A stretch of 64,000 nucleotides of DNA from Tyto alba (lineage: Eukaryota > Chordata > Aves > Strigiformes > Tytonidae). The DNA lies in assembly GCF_018691265.1 (NCBI RefSeq), contig NW_024881313.1, positions 14,997,518-15,061,517 of the forward strand. The letters are read 5' to 3'. Below the pieces are notes generated by a model. The model was given only the letters and a program-made list of their open reading frames with translations, made no database searches and was not told the DNA's origin. The position numbers were made by a program, and so were the translations under genes. Shown here in pieces: positions 13,574-25,508 of the stretch; position 1 is the stretch's first letter; every line of letters starts with the position of its first letter.

Positions 13574-15088
13574 CTGTTTGAGAGAAGGACAGAGACCTCT
13601 ATCAGGGTACACCGTGTTAGGGCAATAATGGAACAATCCCATATTAGCCTGACATTAAGAAGACAATCATCTATGTATATTGCCACTTCAGAGGCCAGGA
13701 AATCAAGGAGTTGAGAGCTTTTATTAGACTGTAAAGGCACTTAAGATGGAATGTCTAGCTAGGCTCCATCGAAGCTGATGGCTGACACAGAAACAAGAGA
13801 TGCTCAGCATATCTGAGAAGCTACACTATCACCCAGGATTACACAGAAGGTTAATCTAGAAAATCAGAATTATGACCTGCATCCATGTGACCCCAGCATT
13901 GGCCTGAGATGCCCCACAGTGTATGAGACCCAACTGACCATTATCTTGCACCTTAAGATGCCATTTGCACCGATGCAAAATGCAAAACAGTGCCTGATCG
14001 GTGCTGTAGGATTGTGTTCACAGTGGAGAAAAAAGGTACTTGGTTTTGCTCTCAGCAGTCTGTATTCACTAGGTCTACTACAAAAAACCTGAATGTAATG
14101 ACAACTTCTCTTAGCAATTCTTTAAGTAGTCAGAGTTCACCCAGGACACATAGGCAGTCTTCTCTTGAAATTACATGCTGTAACCACACTCACATCTGCA
14201 TCAGAGAAAACTTCATGGTTTCCAGAAGTCTTGCCTTTTGACAAGAATATTGAGAACAGAATCTCAGTTTTCCCTCATCTCCCCTGCAGTCAATACTAAG
14301 AGGTCTAGCAAACAATACTCTATTTTCTTCTAAAGGTGGATCATGATAAGCATTTCTTCTGTTGTAACATGGAGTTTGTGTACTTGTATCAAGAGTGAAA
14401 AACTGCAGTACAGTACGTGTAAGTGTATGCAGCTCTGAGCTTCTTGGCAAATGGTCAGTGAAATTCGCAAATGCAGGATATGGGATACTGTTGCCCAAAA
14501 ACCTGTGTCTTTCCTTGGACAAAGTAAAATTCAAAATAGTGAGACTACTACCCAGGAAAAAAACACTACGATCTAAGCAGTAAACTGAATCATCTAAGTT
14601 ATAGTCTGCAAGAGGAAAATGCCACTGTTCTAAACCTGAAAAGTTTAGATGCAATTTCTCCACTGTAATTTCAAGAACTTAGGTTGGAAGGAGCCAGATA
14701 CTCAACTGCAGCTTCTTGCTCCTTGACTACTTCTGTAAAGTGATGCAAACTGCTACTTTTTGCTTATTTATCATGTTCTGTGTTACCCTTTGAAGGTGTA
14801 TACAACTACACCATACAGGAAGCCGTAAAAAAAAAAAAAAAAAAAAGAGGTTATGTCTTCCTGAACCTGCCTAGCATCAATCTTCAGCCATGTAATAACA
14901 GCTGTATTTTAAATTAGCATTCATATATGATGTTCTTCAAATATTGTAGGGATTCATTCTCATCCTGATCTGTAACTGATAAGAAAGCACTCCCATTTCA
15001 GAGAGGGTGTTTTTTTGCTGCCTAGCAATACTAGTTACTGTATTTCATCTTCACTGTCAAAGGTACCAGCAGAAGCAGATGTTCATAC
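13574..15088 (-). other. COL1A2 intron 16
   Basis: 1515 nt. Holds a 157-codon open frame on the sense strand (14190-14663) that I treat as chance, and a run of 20 A at 14827-14846. Nothing else recognised. Confidence 0.6.
14827..14846. repeat. A20 homopolymer in intron 16
   Basis: Twenty consecutive A on the plus strand (U20 in the COL1A2 pre-mRNA), about 240 nt downstream of the exon 16 donor. No element body recognised next to it. Confidence 0.85.
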
Positions 15089-15142
15089 CTTAGCACCAGG
15101 AGCACCTGGGAAGCCTGGAGGACCAGCAGCACCAATAGGGCC
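15089..15142 (-). CDS. COL1A2: COL1A2 exon 16
   Basis: 54 nt, residues 246-263, GPIGAAGPPGFPGAPGAK; human GPIGSAGPPGFPGAPGPK. Donor AAG|GTATGA. Confidence 0.97.
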
Positions 15143-17660
15143 CTAGGAAATGAAAGGGAAGCAGTTGTGTAAAGGTATTCAGAGATGACAGAAACATCTT
15201 ACTTGCTAAGTAAACAGATGAAAAAAACGCACATTCACTGAGACACTTCCGCACATTACCATCTCAGAGTATCAGCTGTCTTTTGCAACTCCGAGCTGAC
15301 AGATTTGGCTCACTATAGACAGTTAAGAGTGAGGTCAATGCTGAAAAACATTTGTAGTGCAGCTAAAGAAGTGTGAATTAAGCAACATTTGGTAAAACCT
15401 TGCCTTGAGGCCAAACACCTGAGAAAGAATAAACAGAGGATGGGCAGAGGCAGGCATCTGCAAGGCAAGATGTCTTGCTGTACAGTCCTGCAATGAATGA
15501 AGGGGAGCAATGCATCCTGCAAATGCATCTTAGGTAGCTGTTTCCAACACATTTACTGTGCAGGGGTAACTGAGCACGCATTCACAGGAGCAGTCCTTCT
15601 GCACTACTGGTCACACACAAGAGCCCTGTGTTGGTGACAGCATTTGTCCTTCACACATGGGAAGAGTGTTGGTAAGATCTCTGCAGCACTTTACAAGCCA
15701 ATGCCTGGCACAACTTATATTGACGTCAGTAAGAATGTACTAGAAATTGGATTAGGCTTAACAGCAGCTGCGGGCAGGAGTTCCTTCTAATGTATGAGTG
15801 GATTAGAAATCTTGATTCATAACCAGAGTATACATTTTGAGGCAGTGAATATGTGCAGCCCCAGTGCCCTTTCATTAAACTGTTTTGTTTGGGGTTTTTT
15901 ATGTCAAAGGCAATGGCAAGTCAGATTGAAGAGGACCTTCTACTGATTCTACTATGTCCAGCAATTGCTGTGGGATTTGTAGTCATGATGGGACAAGCTT
16001 CCGACTGTACAGTACCCAGCCACCACAAGAGAAGATACACTGATGGATTAATAGCCTTTGTTATTCTTTAGTGCATATAGATACAAAGGGATAGTTTTTC
16101 TTCAATTATTAATGAAATATCCTACTCATTCATAGCTACTGGGCTTTCTGCTATCTGCTTTTTTATGAGCTAACATCTTTCAATTATAAACTGCCTCACA
16201 AATCCAATGGAATAAAATGGGTCAGCTGGTATAGCAAAGAGAAATTGGCTTCCAACATTCTATAACCTACAGTGTTTGTTACAAAATGCATACTTGCAAT
16301 TCTCACTGGTCTTGCATAAGCAAAGAAAAAACAAAACCAAATGCCCTTTAAGATATGTATAAAAATATAAACTTCCAGAATTTCCATTGCAGTGACTCTT
16401 CCTATGTTTTAAATTCCCAGTGGCAAGGAGAATAAAAAATTATTTATGCTTTAGCTTTAAGAAAAAAGAGTATTAATAAGTGCTATGCAGAATGTTTACA
16501 GCATCATAACCAAAGTATGTGTAAAATAACTTTAGCCTGACATAGGCACTGGGGCCCAATGCAACTCTCTGCTGCTGCCCATTCAAACACCTCTGCAATC
16601 AGCAGCTCCAGAATATTTTTCCCATAGTAACTCAATTGCCTTCAAGATAGCTAAAATGTTTTGGTTCTACTATAAAGTATAACACCAGATCTTATCTACA
16701 AGGCCTCTGTTTGCCTAAAATTTAAATGCCCAGTCACAAATATTTTTTAAATACCCCATGAGAAAACTGAAGTGAAATTCACACCTATGCTAACATGCTA
16801 CTCTGCTAAAGCACAACAGATGTTTTGAGTGACAAGGAGTATTAAAATCAACTTTAGCAAAGTTAACAGAACCAGGTACAGATCCCTCATTAACTCAAAT
16901 TTTGAAGGGAGGAAAGAAAAACTATTCTGGGCTATTCCAGATTTTTTTATAGCTCTGAAACTGTACCCCTGTACACACATTTATTTCACTGAAATAAATG
17001 AGATTTACTAAAGTCAGTGGTATGCGATGACAACACTAAGTCCTTTTAAACAGACAAATCTGCATTGGGTTAGCACTTATTAGAATAGTTATTACCAGTC
17101 AGATCAGGACAGTTGGATCTTACTGGCCTTCCACACTAGCTCACATAACTCAGGTATCAGTGGTGAATGAAAAAGGTTAGCTCCTGTTAGTCAGACAGGA
17201 CAATGTTGCAGGTGCAAAGCTGTGTCCTAGAGTGCACACAACAGTCTCAGGATGTATATAATTAGTCATCTGCAACACGTGCATGGTATATATCTGTTAA
17301 AAGAGACTATAAAGTCTCTTCAGTTTTGGGATGAGAACTGTTCTGCAGATTGTTGGAAATGAGAATTCTGTTCATCGGGTGTTTCCCTATGAACTCAGCA
17401 GTGCAAATGAGAGAATATTTGGTTCCTTTAACACAGATGTGTTTAATATAAATCCTGAGGCTTTTAGGATGTTGTGTGCAAAGGGTTTATGTTTTATTAA
17501 TTCTTTTTGTGATGGTCTGACAAGCAACAAAGAACTGTGTTAAAAATGTCCACACAAACTTCTTGGAAGCCCAATAAATCCCAATAAATCCTCTGTAAAT
17601 AGGAAGAAGGACACAAGGCCTAATGGAACCAGATTCTCAAAGATCAACACTGAAACTTAC
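15143..17660 (-). other. COL1A2 intron 15, largest intron in the window
   Basis: 2518 nt, AT-rich, no clear gene or element. A perfect 10-bp tandem pair CCCAATAAAT occurs at 17570-17589, which also creates two AATAAA motifs on the plus strand (antisense to the gene). Confidence 0.6.
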
Positions 17661-17705
17661 AGCAGGTCCAGTGGGTCCAGCACTGCCATCACTTCCACGA
17701 GCACC
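17661..17705 (-). CDS. COL1A2: COL1A2 exon 15
   Basis: 45 nt, residues 231-245, GARGSDGSAGPTGPA; human GARGSDGSVGPVGPA. Intron 14 between exons 15 and 14 is only 111 nt. Confidence 0.97.
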
Positions 17706-17816
17706 CTGTGAGGAGAGAACATGGTAAATAAAGTTTCAAAAGAAATTCAGAGATCAGAGAAAGCCACAGTAAGTGGCTGGTCATGATGACAGACAGACAG
17801 ATGGGGAGCCACTTAC

Positions 17817-17870
17817 AGCTGGTCCAGGGGCACCTACTCTTCCTCTCTCACCAGGGAGACCACGAGCACC
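17817..17870 (-). CDS. COL1A2: COL1A2 exon 14
   Basis: 54 nt, residues 213-230, GARGLPGERGRVGAPGPA, identical to human. GLPGER belongs to the GxPGER class of integrin-binding motifs (I-domain receptors); binding at this site is inferred. Confidence 0.97.
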
Positions 17871-18117
17871 CTGAAAGAAAAAATAAGGTAACTCATTTGT
17901 ACCTATTCACTGAGCAAAGACATATAGCTTTTTTTTCTTCTGCTAAGTCTCTATATGAAGTGTGTTGCAGCCAGGCAATTCTGTTCTAAATATTCATAGA
18001 CTGTAACATTAGAGTATCTAGCTAGTTGGAGTGTCACTGATCACAAAAATTGACCAACATGCCAGCTGAACCATATTGATCAGATTATCATTTTCCACAG
18101 CAACAGGAAATACTTAC

Positions 18118-18162
18118 AGGTTGTCCTGGGGTACCATTTTCACCAGGGGCACCAGGTTCTCC
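18118..18162 (-). CDS. COL1A2: COL1A2 exon 13
   Basis: 45 nt, residues 198-212, GEPGAPGENGTPGQP; human ends GQT. Donor GTAAGT. Confidence 0.97.
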
Positions 18163-19865
18163 CTATGAAAAAGAAAGTTTACAGGCTTGAATTATTTAAG
18201 GGATGCTTTGGACAGACAGCACACCACCATCTATAGAGATACTCAACTTCTGGATCCTACTGCCTTTGCCTTCTGTAGCACTTGTACCACAGTATACAAT
18301 AGCAGCACATCAAGTCCTAAGGGTACAGAAACTGTGACTGTCCCTGCATATACTGAAACATGGCCAGTTGGAATCCTCTTAGATGAGGGCCAGACCAAGT
18401 TGCTTCACCCACCCATCTCAGCTTTCTTTACCCCTTTTCTTTATTCTGTTATTTACTGTGTAGCACACAACAAAGAGATAGGGCCTGGAGAGTCAACTAC
18501 CAACTCAGATCAATCAGCAGCTGTTTTTAGCTAGGGCAGAAGCAGAAATGATGCTTTCTTTTGCCTCAGTTTAAGGTGACAAAGTTCCTGTCAAATGGTT
18601 GGAAATAAGGATCTGCCATAGGTATTTTTAACACAAATGCAATAATGCTGAGATGAGTGACAGCCATTAACACATGGCTCCACTCTCCCTTTAGTATTAA
18701 TCATTCTCAAAAAGTCTGCAGTTGGTCTAGGCCAGTCTATAGTGACAAGATTTGTCCTAGAGCACTTGTACCCTGAAAATATCTGAATGCACCTAGTCTT
18801 AAATCCTGCCAACAGCACAAGCTTTTGCCTTCTTCACTGCTTTCAGCACAGTTATATCATGACTGACCTTGATTTATTACACTTGTGTTTTCCAGTCAGA
18901 CTAGCACTCTTACTAATAACTGTTCCTTCCCTTACTTAATTGCTTTAGCTGCTTTTAATTTTTAATGACTGCACAGACTGTTTGCTATCTCTTTACCAAA
19001 CTTTTTCTGAAGGTTAACAACTTACAGTGATAATGGAGAATGCTATGTTACAATTAATAACCTCATAAGCAAGTAGTCAAAGCTCTTAGAAACAAGCAAG
19101 AGGGAGAACTAGTATTTGAGCTTTTCATTATGTTAAAAGTCCTTGAATACAAATCTCCTGCGAGTACGTCACCAGCATTAAAATTTCCTACAACCCAATA
19201 CTGCAGGAGTGTTTTTGTTTTGTTTTGTTTCGTTTTTTTTTTAAGAACACTGTGATTAAGCACTGAGGTGGAATGGACGAAGAAACTAAGAGAGGAAGAG
19301 TTTGCTAGAGATGTTTCTAGACCACACTGAAAAATATTTTCTTAAGGATAGTGTTCAAATGTGCACTAATCTGAAGAAAGTGAAAAGGAAAAAGACTGTG
19401 AAGATCAAATAACCTTAGAAGAGTACTCTATCTATCCAAATTTTCAGCAGAAAACCTTACACTAGACCATGTGTCTCACACAGCAGAATTTTGTAGAAAA
19501 AAATATATGTTTTCATTTCAGTGTGCTTTAAAAAAGCCCACCAAAATGCAAAATACAATCCACAGAAAAACAGAGATAGCAAAATCTGTCTTAAATACTG
19601 CTGGATAGTCAATCATCAGGAAACCCAATTCTGTACCTGTTACTCGTTGAAAGTACTAACTTGACTGAGGGGTCAAGAACAAGGCCTCAGGAATGATTTT
19701 TCATGTTAAGGTACACATATTTTTCCTACACAGATCCACTGACTGCTAGATTATTGCTGCTGGGCAATGTTTAATGCCAACACAGAAGACTGATTGGAGG
19801 GGACTTCATGTCTTTTGCTAGAAAGAGCTACAAATGCATCCTACATTATCAGATTTCATCTTTAC
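18163..19865 (-). other. COL1A2 intron 12
   Basis: 1703 nt. Contains a T/G-rich simple stretch at 19211-19242. No gene or element recognised. Confidence 0.6.
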
Positions 19866-19919
19866 CTTGCTACCAGGAGTACCAGGTTGTCCCTTTTGAC
19901 CATCCAGTCCATTGTGTCC
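19866..19919 (-). CDS. COL1A2: COL1A2 exon 12
   Basis: 54 nt, residues 180-197, GHNGLDGQKGQPGTPGSK. His181 follows the cross-link lysine segment. Donor AAG|GTAAAG. Confidence 0.97.
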
Positions 19920-20198
19920 CTATATTGAGTAGAAAAATAAGTATTAATATATATTTTCCCACAAATGGCTATACACAAACTCTTAGTATCGTAAGGTAAA
20001 TCCTTCTTTCCATACAAAATAATTTTCTAATATAATCTGATTTTAAAAAAGCCAAAAATCAGTCTTCCATATCAGGAGATATTAAAAATTTAAAAGAGGT
20101 TCATGCATTCTTAACTTTGAGAGGATTTCAAGGGGTTTTCAGTATGCTGAAGTGTTGTCAGTCTGAACTATTTAGGGAAAGAGTATGTAGGTACTCAC

Positions 20199-20252
20199 CC
20201 TAATTCCCTTAAAGCCAGGCAGACCAGGAGTTCCAGGGAAACCACGAGCACC
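20199..20252 (-). CDS. COL1A2: COL1A2 exon 11: helical cross-link lysine
   Basis: 54 nt, residues 162-179, GARGFPGTPGLPGFKGIR, identical to human as I recall it. Lys176 is helix position 87 when the helix is counted from Gly90, the known intermolecular cross-link site together with the GIRGHNG context continued in exon 12. Confidence 0.97.
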
Positions 20253-20760
20253 CTAAAAACACACAGTACACTAATGTATCTTATATTATATACTGCAGTT
20301 AAAAACAAAGAAAAAGAGTAAGTCTTTCAGTAGAATTAATGAGTAGATTTGGGCCATGATCATTGAAGGGAGGAACACAGTCCATTCCCTAACCTCCCAG
20401 GACCAGACTTGTTCCAAGACTAATAGTAATCAACCTGATTTTCCAGTTCTGAATCTCAGAAATTTAATGCATTAACATGTGATATCACAGATGGTTTAGC
20501 TTTCTATGTCAAGGTGCCTGCTCACCTGCTCCTGTGTAACTCCTCACTATGTCACTTCTGTTACTAATTACACTAGCTTTACTTGGGGGGGGAGGAATTC
20601 AAACCAAGAAAATAACTATGTATCCCTGAAGGTAAGAACTGAAATTGGATGAGTCCATATGGGGAATATTACTAGACTGTTAATGTGGTGCAATTCAGAA
20701 GTGTTATGCTTCACTGATAAGAGAACTGTTTTGTATTGCATACAGTAGATTGCTACATAC

Positions 20761-20814
20761 CTGAGGGCCAGCAACACCTCTCTCACCAGGTCTTCCAGGT
20801 TTGCCAGGGTGACC
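20761..20814 (-). CDS. COL1A2: COL1A2 exon 10
   Basis: 54 nt, residues 144-161, GHPGKPGRPGERGVAGPQ; human differs only by V for A. Donor GTATGT after CAG. Confidence 0.97.
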
Positions 20815-21184
20815 CTAAAAAAATGCAGGAAAAATGCACTAAGAAGAAAAGCTCATTTTATAAAATAACAACATAAACCATCCAAAAACAAAGTTTCTTT
20901 TTTTCAATAAATACAGAAAGCTTGTTAGCTTTCCTTCTCTCTGTATTCAGGAAGCTAAATAATGTATTTAGAGAGGCTTTGAAGTTATCCATTTTTCTGT
21001 ACATTTCCAACATACAGCATTTCTTGTACTGTAAAATAATTGTTACAGGGGTTTATTTATTCTACCCAGTAATACAGAACAATGTACAAATTACGGCAAA
21101 TAGAATGCTTATCTTAACAATAACCTTATGTTAGAGTTGAATCACAGCCCCAGAAGAGATGAGAAACATTTAATAACCACTTAC

Positions 21185-21238
21185 GTCTTCACCAGACTTT
21201 CCTGGAGGACCAGGGGGACCACGAGGACCCTGGGGACC
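21185..21238 (-). CDS. COL1A2: COL1A2 exon 9 (tandem acceptor)
   Basis: 54 nt, residues 126-143, GPQGPRGPPGPPGKSGED. The acceptor reads AACAG|GGTCCCCAG|GGT, so a second AG 9 nt inside could give a 45-nt exon without GPQ. The 54-nt form is chosen because it matches the exon size in other vertebrates. Confidence 0.95.
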
Positions 21239-21525
21239 CTGTTAAAAAGATTTGAAGATTACTTAAAGCATCCTTCTTCAGATAAGTCTCTTCCCTGGTT
21301 TCTGACTTGAGTTGGTGTATAGCTGGAGCCTAACTGACTTTGCACTTGATTGCAAATCTGAATCTGAGTTCAGCACTGTTTCTGTAACAGGATCAAGCAG
21401 GAATATCCAATTCTAACATTCAAGTATGTGCATATGGATAGAAGAAATGGGCCTAAGCATTACAAGCCTACTTTGGTGTCCTATTTCTAAAGCTAACAGT
21501 GTCTGTAGGTGAAACCTGTACTTAC

Positions 21526-21579
21526 TGTTTGACCAGGTTCACCAGGCTCACCAGGAACACCTTGGAAACCAGGAGGACC
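21526..21579 (-). CDS. COL1A2: COL1A2 exon 8
   Basis: 54 nt, residues 108-125, GPPGFQGVPGEPGEPGQT. The GEPGEPGQT half equals human. Confidence 0.97.
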
Positions 21580-21683
21580 CTAGAAAAGGAGACAGATTTT
21601 GTTAGTGTTTGAACAAACTGTTTTGTGATTTTACAGGTATGTCAATGTTAATTAGTCAGTAGGAGAGATAAGACTGTACTTAC

Positions 21684-21728
21684 AGGGGGTCCAGATGCTC
21701 CAGGTGGGCCTCTAGGTCCCATTAAACC
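21684..21728 (-). CDS. COL1A2: COL1A2 exon 7
   Basis: 45 nt, residues 93-107, GLMGPRGPPGASGPP. Near the N-end of the main helix; human GLMGPRGPPGAAGAP. Acceptor CCTAG, donor GTAAGT. Confidence 0.97.
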
Positions 21729-23986
21729 CTAGGCGAGAAAAATTATGAAAGCTTTAACAAAAATCACCATTATAAAAGCTCATCTAAAACACCAATTCCT
21801 GCTATTCCTGAAGTATTGGTAAGCATTATTCTACAGTGTGCAACGTCTCAATCAAGTTAGAGGAAGTTAGAGATCTGCATGAATTTGCACAGGCAGTCCA
21901 AGTGCAAACAGATCTTCTAATGGCAATGAACCAGCACAGAATCCAGTGAGATGATTAAGAACACACCACCATGGCTGGGTTCCTTGTGATTATGCTTCTT
22001 AATGTATTCTGGCTGGTTAGCAAGTGCACTGCTTCATTCTTCTATGTACCTTCTCCCTTCCTGTACATGAACTTCCAGAGTTTAAAGACGAGGGTCATAA
22101 CAACACATAAGAAAGGTTGTGAGTTTGGGCCTGACAATTTTATCATGATTTTCAAGAAGAGATATTGGAGAAGAGGATCATTAAAATGTTAGAGAGGTAA
22201 AATGGAAAATAAAGGTATGTAAAGGGTAGTACTAACATGAACTGGGAGGATCACACATAATTTTGGAAAGAAATCAAACAACTCTTTACATAATGTGTAT
22301 ATATCTATTTCAAATAATGATCAACTTCTATGTAATTATTTTACTGTTTTCTGGTTTTGATTAAATTATCTTCATTTCACCTCCAAAATAATACACTAAC
22401 ATAAACCCCTTAACTGTATTTAGAATTTACATACATCTTGGGAAAAAAGGGTCAAAAATCACTTTTAAAAAGGGAATTTCCATAGATTATTTCACTTTCT
22501 TAACAGTTGTCTTAGGCTTTACTAAACAAGCAAATAACTTTGAACTGAAATTTAATTTAGGCTTCTATTGCCCAAATGAATGCTTTATGAGATGTTTCAA
22601 CAGAAATCATTGTTTTCAATTGTTTTTAAAACTTTCTTGGGAACTCGTTAGGTTTTCTCACTACAAGATTAAAATCACGTGCCAACTTTTCAATGGCTTA
22701 TGTAGCTTTCCCATAAGACTGAATACTTTTTACTAAGGGGAATAAATGCATATTAATATAGGCATTTACTTATGGGAGCTAAAGCAATCCTGTGGCTATA
22801 AAAATGTGCAGTAATTCTAGGAAACATAACTGTTTCTGGACAGTGTGAATCATACGAGCTGCATAAATTCTGAATCTCCTCACAAATGATACTGCATAAT
22901 TGTTTTTCCCTCCTCTTCTGTCTTCCCAATCACTTGCGTTTTCATTGCGAAACTTAAAAATTCCTCACAGGTAGATGCTACTACTGTTGCTGTCAGATGA
23001 ACCCTAACTCATTCAAAAATTGGAACTTAGAAATTGTGACACTCCAAATAAATCCTCAACTACATTTTCGGATTTACTGACAGACACGGAGGGCAGACCT
23101 TGATTAAAGATACTCCTATTTTCCTATGTTTAGCATCTGAATGGATACCAAAATATTTTCAAAAATTCATTTAATATTACACTGTTTTCAGGAATGGAAG
23201 CAAGCACTTGACCCACAACAATCCTAGGCAGACTCCATCCTGCTGCTCACCCATCAGATGGGTGATGTCAGTGTGTGTGGTGAGCTTAACCCATATTCTG
23301 CTATCTATGTACACTGAAAATAACTGCTAACATCAGGAAAGGTTAGAAATTCACACAGAGAGGCAAGAGACTCCTTAACCATCCATTTGGACATAGTATA
23401 CAGCAACCAGTAACGATTCCTCCTAATAATAGCCTTGTAGTAGCAAGTACTAACATTTAATTGTTGCAAACCAAATGTGGTGGCCAATTCCCTACCAAAC
23501 CTGTGCAATCCAAGAATCCATATCAAAAGGGTTGTACAGCCATAGGAGAAAAAAGGTCACCAACTGGATCTGAGATACCGCGTTACTTTCTAGACTTATG
23601 TCTGCTTTAGAGAGCAATCAATCTCATTCCTAAAACACAATATTCTGTCTCAATATGGGTAAAGTAATATTATAGCAAAGTACATGTCTTATCTGACATC
23701 AGATCATGAGATTTACTCATTCATAGAAGTGTGGTCAACAGATAGAATTAAAGCACAAGACCCAGCAGTGCTATAATCAAGTTAAATATACAGTCCCAAG
23801 ACCACATTTCAAGTTCTAAGACTATATTTCAAACACTTCACATTGTCCTACATCAAAGGACTCAATATACGATCAAAACACTAATTTTAACACTATGCTT
23901 TGTGTTAATGCAGCTGGATTAGGCTCAAAGGAAAAAACTAAACACTTTATCTATGCAAGTTATCAAGCACTAAATCATATACCTAC
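21729..23986 (-). other. COL1A2 intron 6
   Basis: 2258 nt between telopeptide exon 6 and helix exon 7. AT-rich; no gene, RNA or repeat element recognised. Confidence 0.6.
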
Positions 23987-24043
23987 CATAGGTCCGGGGC
24001 CAAAATCAGCTGCTTTAGATGGATCATATTGAGCTGCAAAGTT
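23987..24043 (-). CDS. COL1A2: COL1A2 exon 6: N-proteinase site and N-telopeptide
   Basis: Fifty-seven nt coding NFAAQYDPSKAADFGPGPM (74-92). The FAA-Q site, Ala77-Gln78, matches the bond cut by the procollagen N-proteinase (ADAMTS2 family). QYDPSKAADF is the N-telopeptide, and Lys83 is the likely lysyl-oxidase cross-link residue. The main helix starts at Gly90. One codon longer than the 54-nt human exon, so this exon breaks the multiple-of-9 rule in its non-helical part. Confidence 0.96.
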
Positions 24044-25424
24044 CTGTAGGTGATAAAAAGTTTGAAATTAAAATACTAAAAATTTTACTTTAAAAAGTAT
24101 TGACAATTATAATTCTACGCCTGTTATCTGACTTGCTATACTTCCTATATGGTATGTTAAAGCAGCATACATAAAACTCAGTAAACATGGCACTATTATA
24201 AATACCTTCCTATTCACTTGTTTCCAGAAAAACTTGATTTGACTAGGAAGGCCCTTTCACACAATGGCTTCAAATATCTATGCAGTAGTGATAGAGAGGC
24301 ATTGCAATAGTGTGAACTGAAAATTAAGAACACAAACTCAGTGCTCATTTAAAATTCAAAACTTTCTTGAAACCCTCAAGTCATTCTGCCTAATTTCCAA
24401 TGAGGGAAGTTACGCATATTTTTTTACCACGTTGCTTAAATAAAATTCAGGTACCACCCCTGACTGACTATCCAATGAGGTGGGCAGTTCAGCTTCAAAA
24501 AGATCTGAGGAGCATGCAGCCTCAGAAACACTGCTCTGGATTTTTGATCTTTTGTCAATATAAGTTTTGTAGTCAAATCTATATCTGGTTTTGTAGAGTA
24601 CATTTTCCCTCTTCACTAAAATGGAGAAAAGTTCTATACAAATCAATTGAAAATCCTTTTCTTATTTTTTTTTTTTGTATATTAAAATAATAGAAATTAA
24701 TGAAAGCAGTTTGGAGTTTGCTAACAGGAAAATAAATTATTGCTATTCATATTGAAGGCAAAAAAGTATTCTTCCATGCAAGAGGATTTACTGAACTTGA
24801 TCAACATGGCTCTGCCTGTGTCTTCATGCTGACTGTGCAAGCTAATGTCAAGCAAGGAGTTAAAACCAGCATTCTCCAGAGAATACATGATGGACACATC
24901 TGCAGAAAGTGCATATGCAACACAGTCCACTTACATTCTGCAGCATGAAGACAGACAGAAATGAAAAATTCTAAAGAAAGATATTCTAAAATTCTGAAGG
25001 CCATTAAAGTACGGACTTTCAGCTTAAGGGTAGTCTTCTTTAGCTTATTACAACATAGTTGCTGCCTCTTGAACCCAACCGCAAAGTGTCACTTCTTTTC
25101 CCCATCTGCTTAACAGCACAAGTTTCATTTAGTTGATTCCCAATCCATACATATTATAGCTGTATAAATTTAATGCTAATTAACAGGGTTGATTTGCTTC
25201 TGTGCATAAGTCACTGTTGAATACAGAATCCAAATTCGCCACGGAAAATATACATCCCAACGAGAGCTTCACTGGAACCGGCACCATCAATTTCTTGTAG
25301 ATCACAAAAGAATGTTTCCTCTACTCTCCAGTGCAACATCAGTATTTTCCAGCAGATATGCATTTAGTCTTAGTCACAAAGCACAGATTATCAATTTCAG
25401 TAATAGAAAAATTGGATGCCTTAC
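24044..25424 (-). other. COL1A2 intron 5
   Basis: 1381 nt, AT-rich, T-run at about 24664-24676. Overlapping short ORFs on both strands near 24.4-25.0 kb show no collagen or other recognisable motif and are taken as chance. Confidence 0.55.
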
Positions 25425-25508
25425 TCCACCAAGACCTGGAGGACCTGGGGGGCCTGGAGGACCTGGTAGACCATCTTCACCATCTCTGCCTGGTGGACCT
25501 GGTGGACC
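25425..25508 (-). CDS. COL1A2: COL1A2 exon 5: N-propeptide helix
   Basis: Eighty-four nt, residues 46-73. It begins [18 protein letters not shown] and ends with the GLGG that closes the propeptide helix. The human exon is 93 nt; this one has one Gly-X-Y triplet less. The four-codon GRDGED segment is conserved. pro-alpha2(I) lacks the large cysteine-rich domain of pro-alpha1(I), consistent with what is seen here. Confidence 0.96.

Noticed and set aside
14190..14663. 157-codon sense-strand ORF in intron 16
   Set aside because: A few frames of this length are expected by chance in 64 kb over six frames; no domain, no good splice context linking it to neighbouring exons.
21230..21238. Choosing the inner AG as the main exon 9 acceptor
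   Set aside because: It would give a 45-nt exon, whereas 54 nt matches the vertebrate gene; kept only as an alternative-splicing finding.
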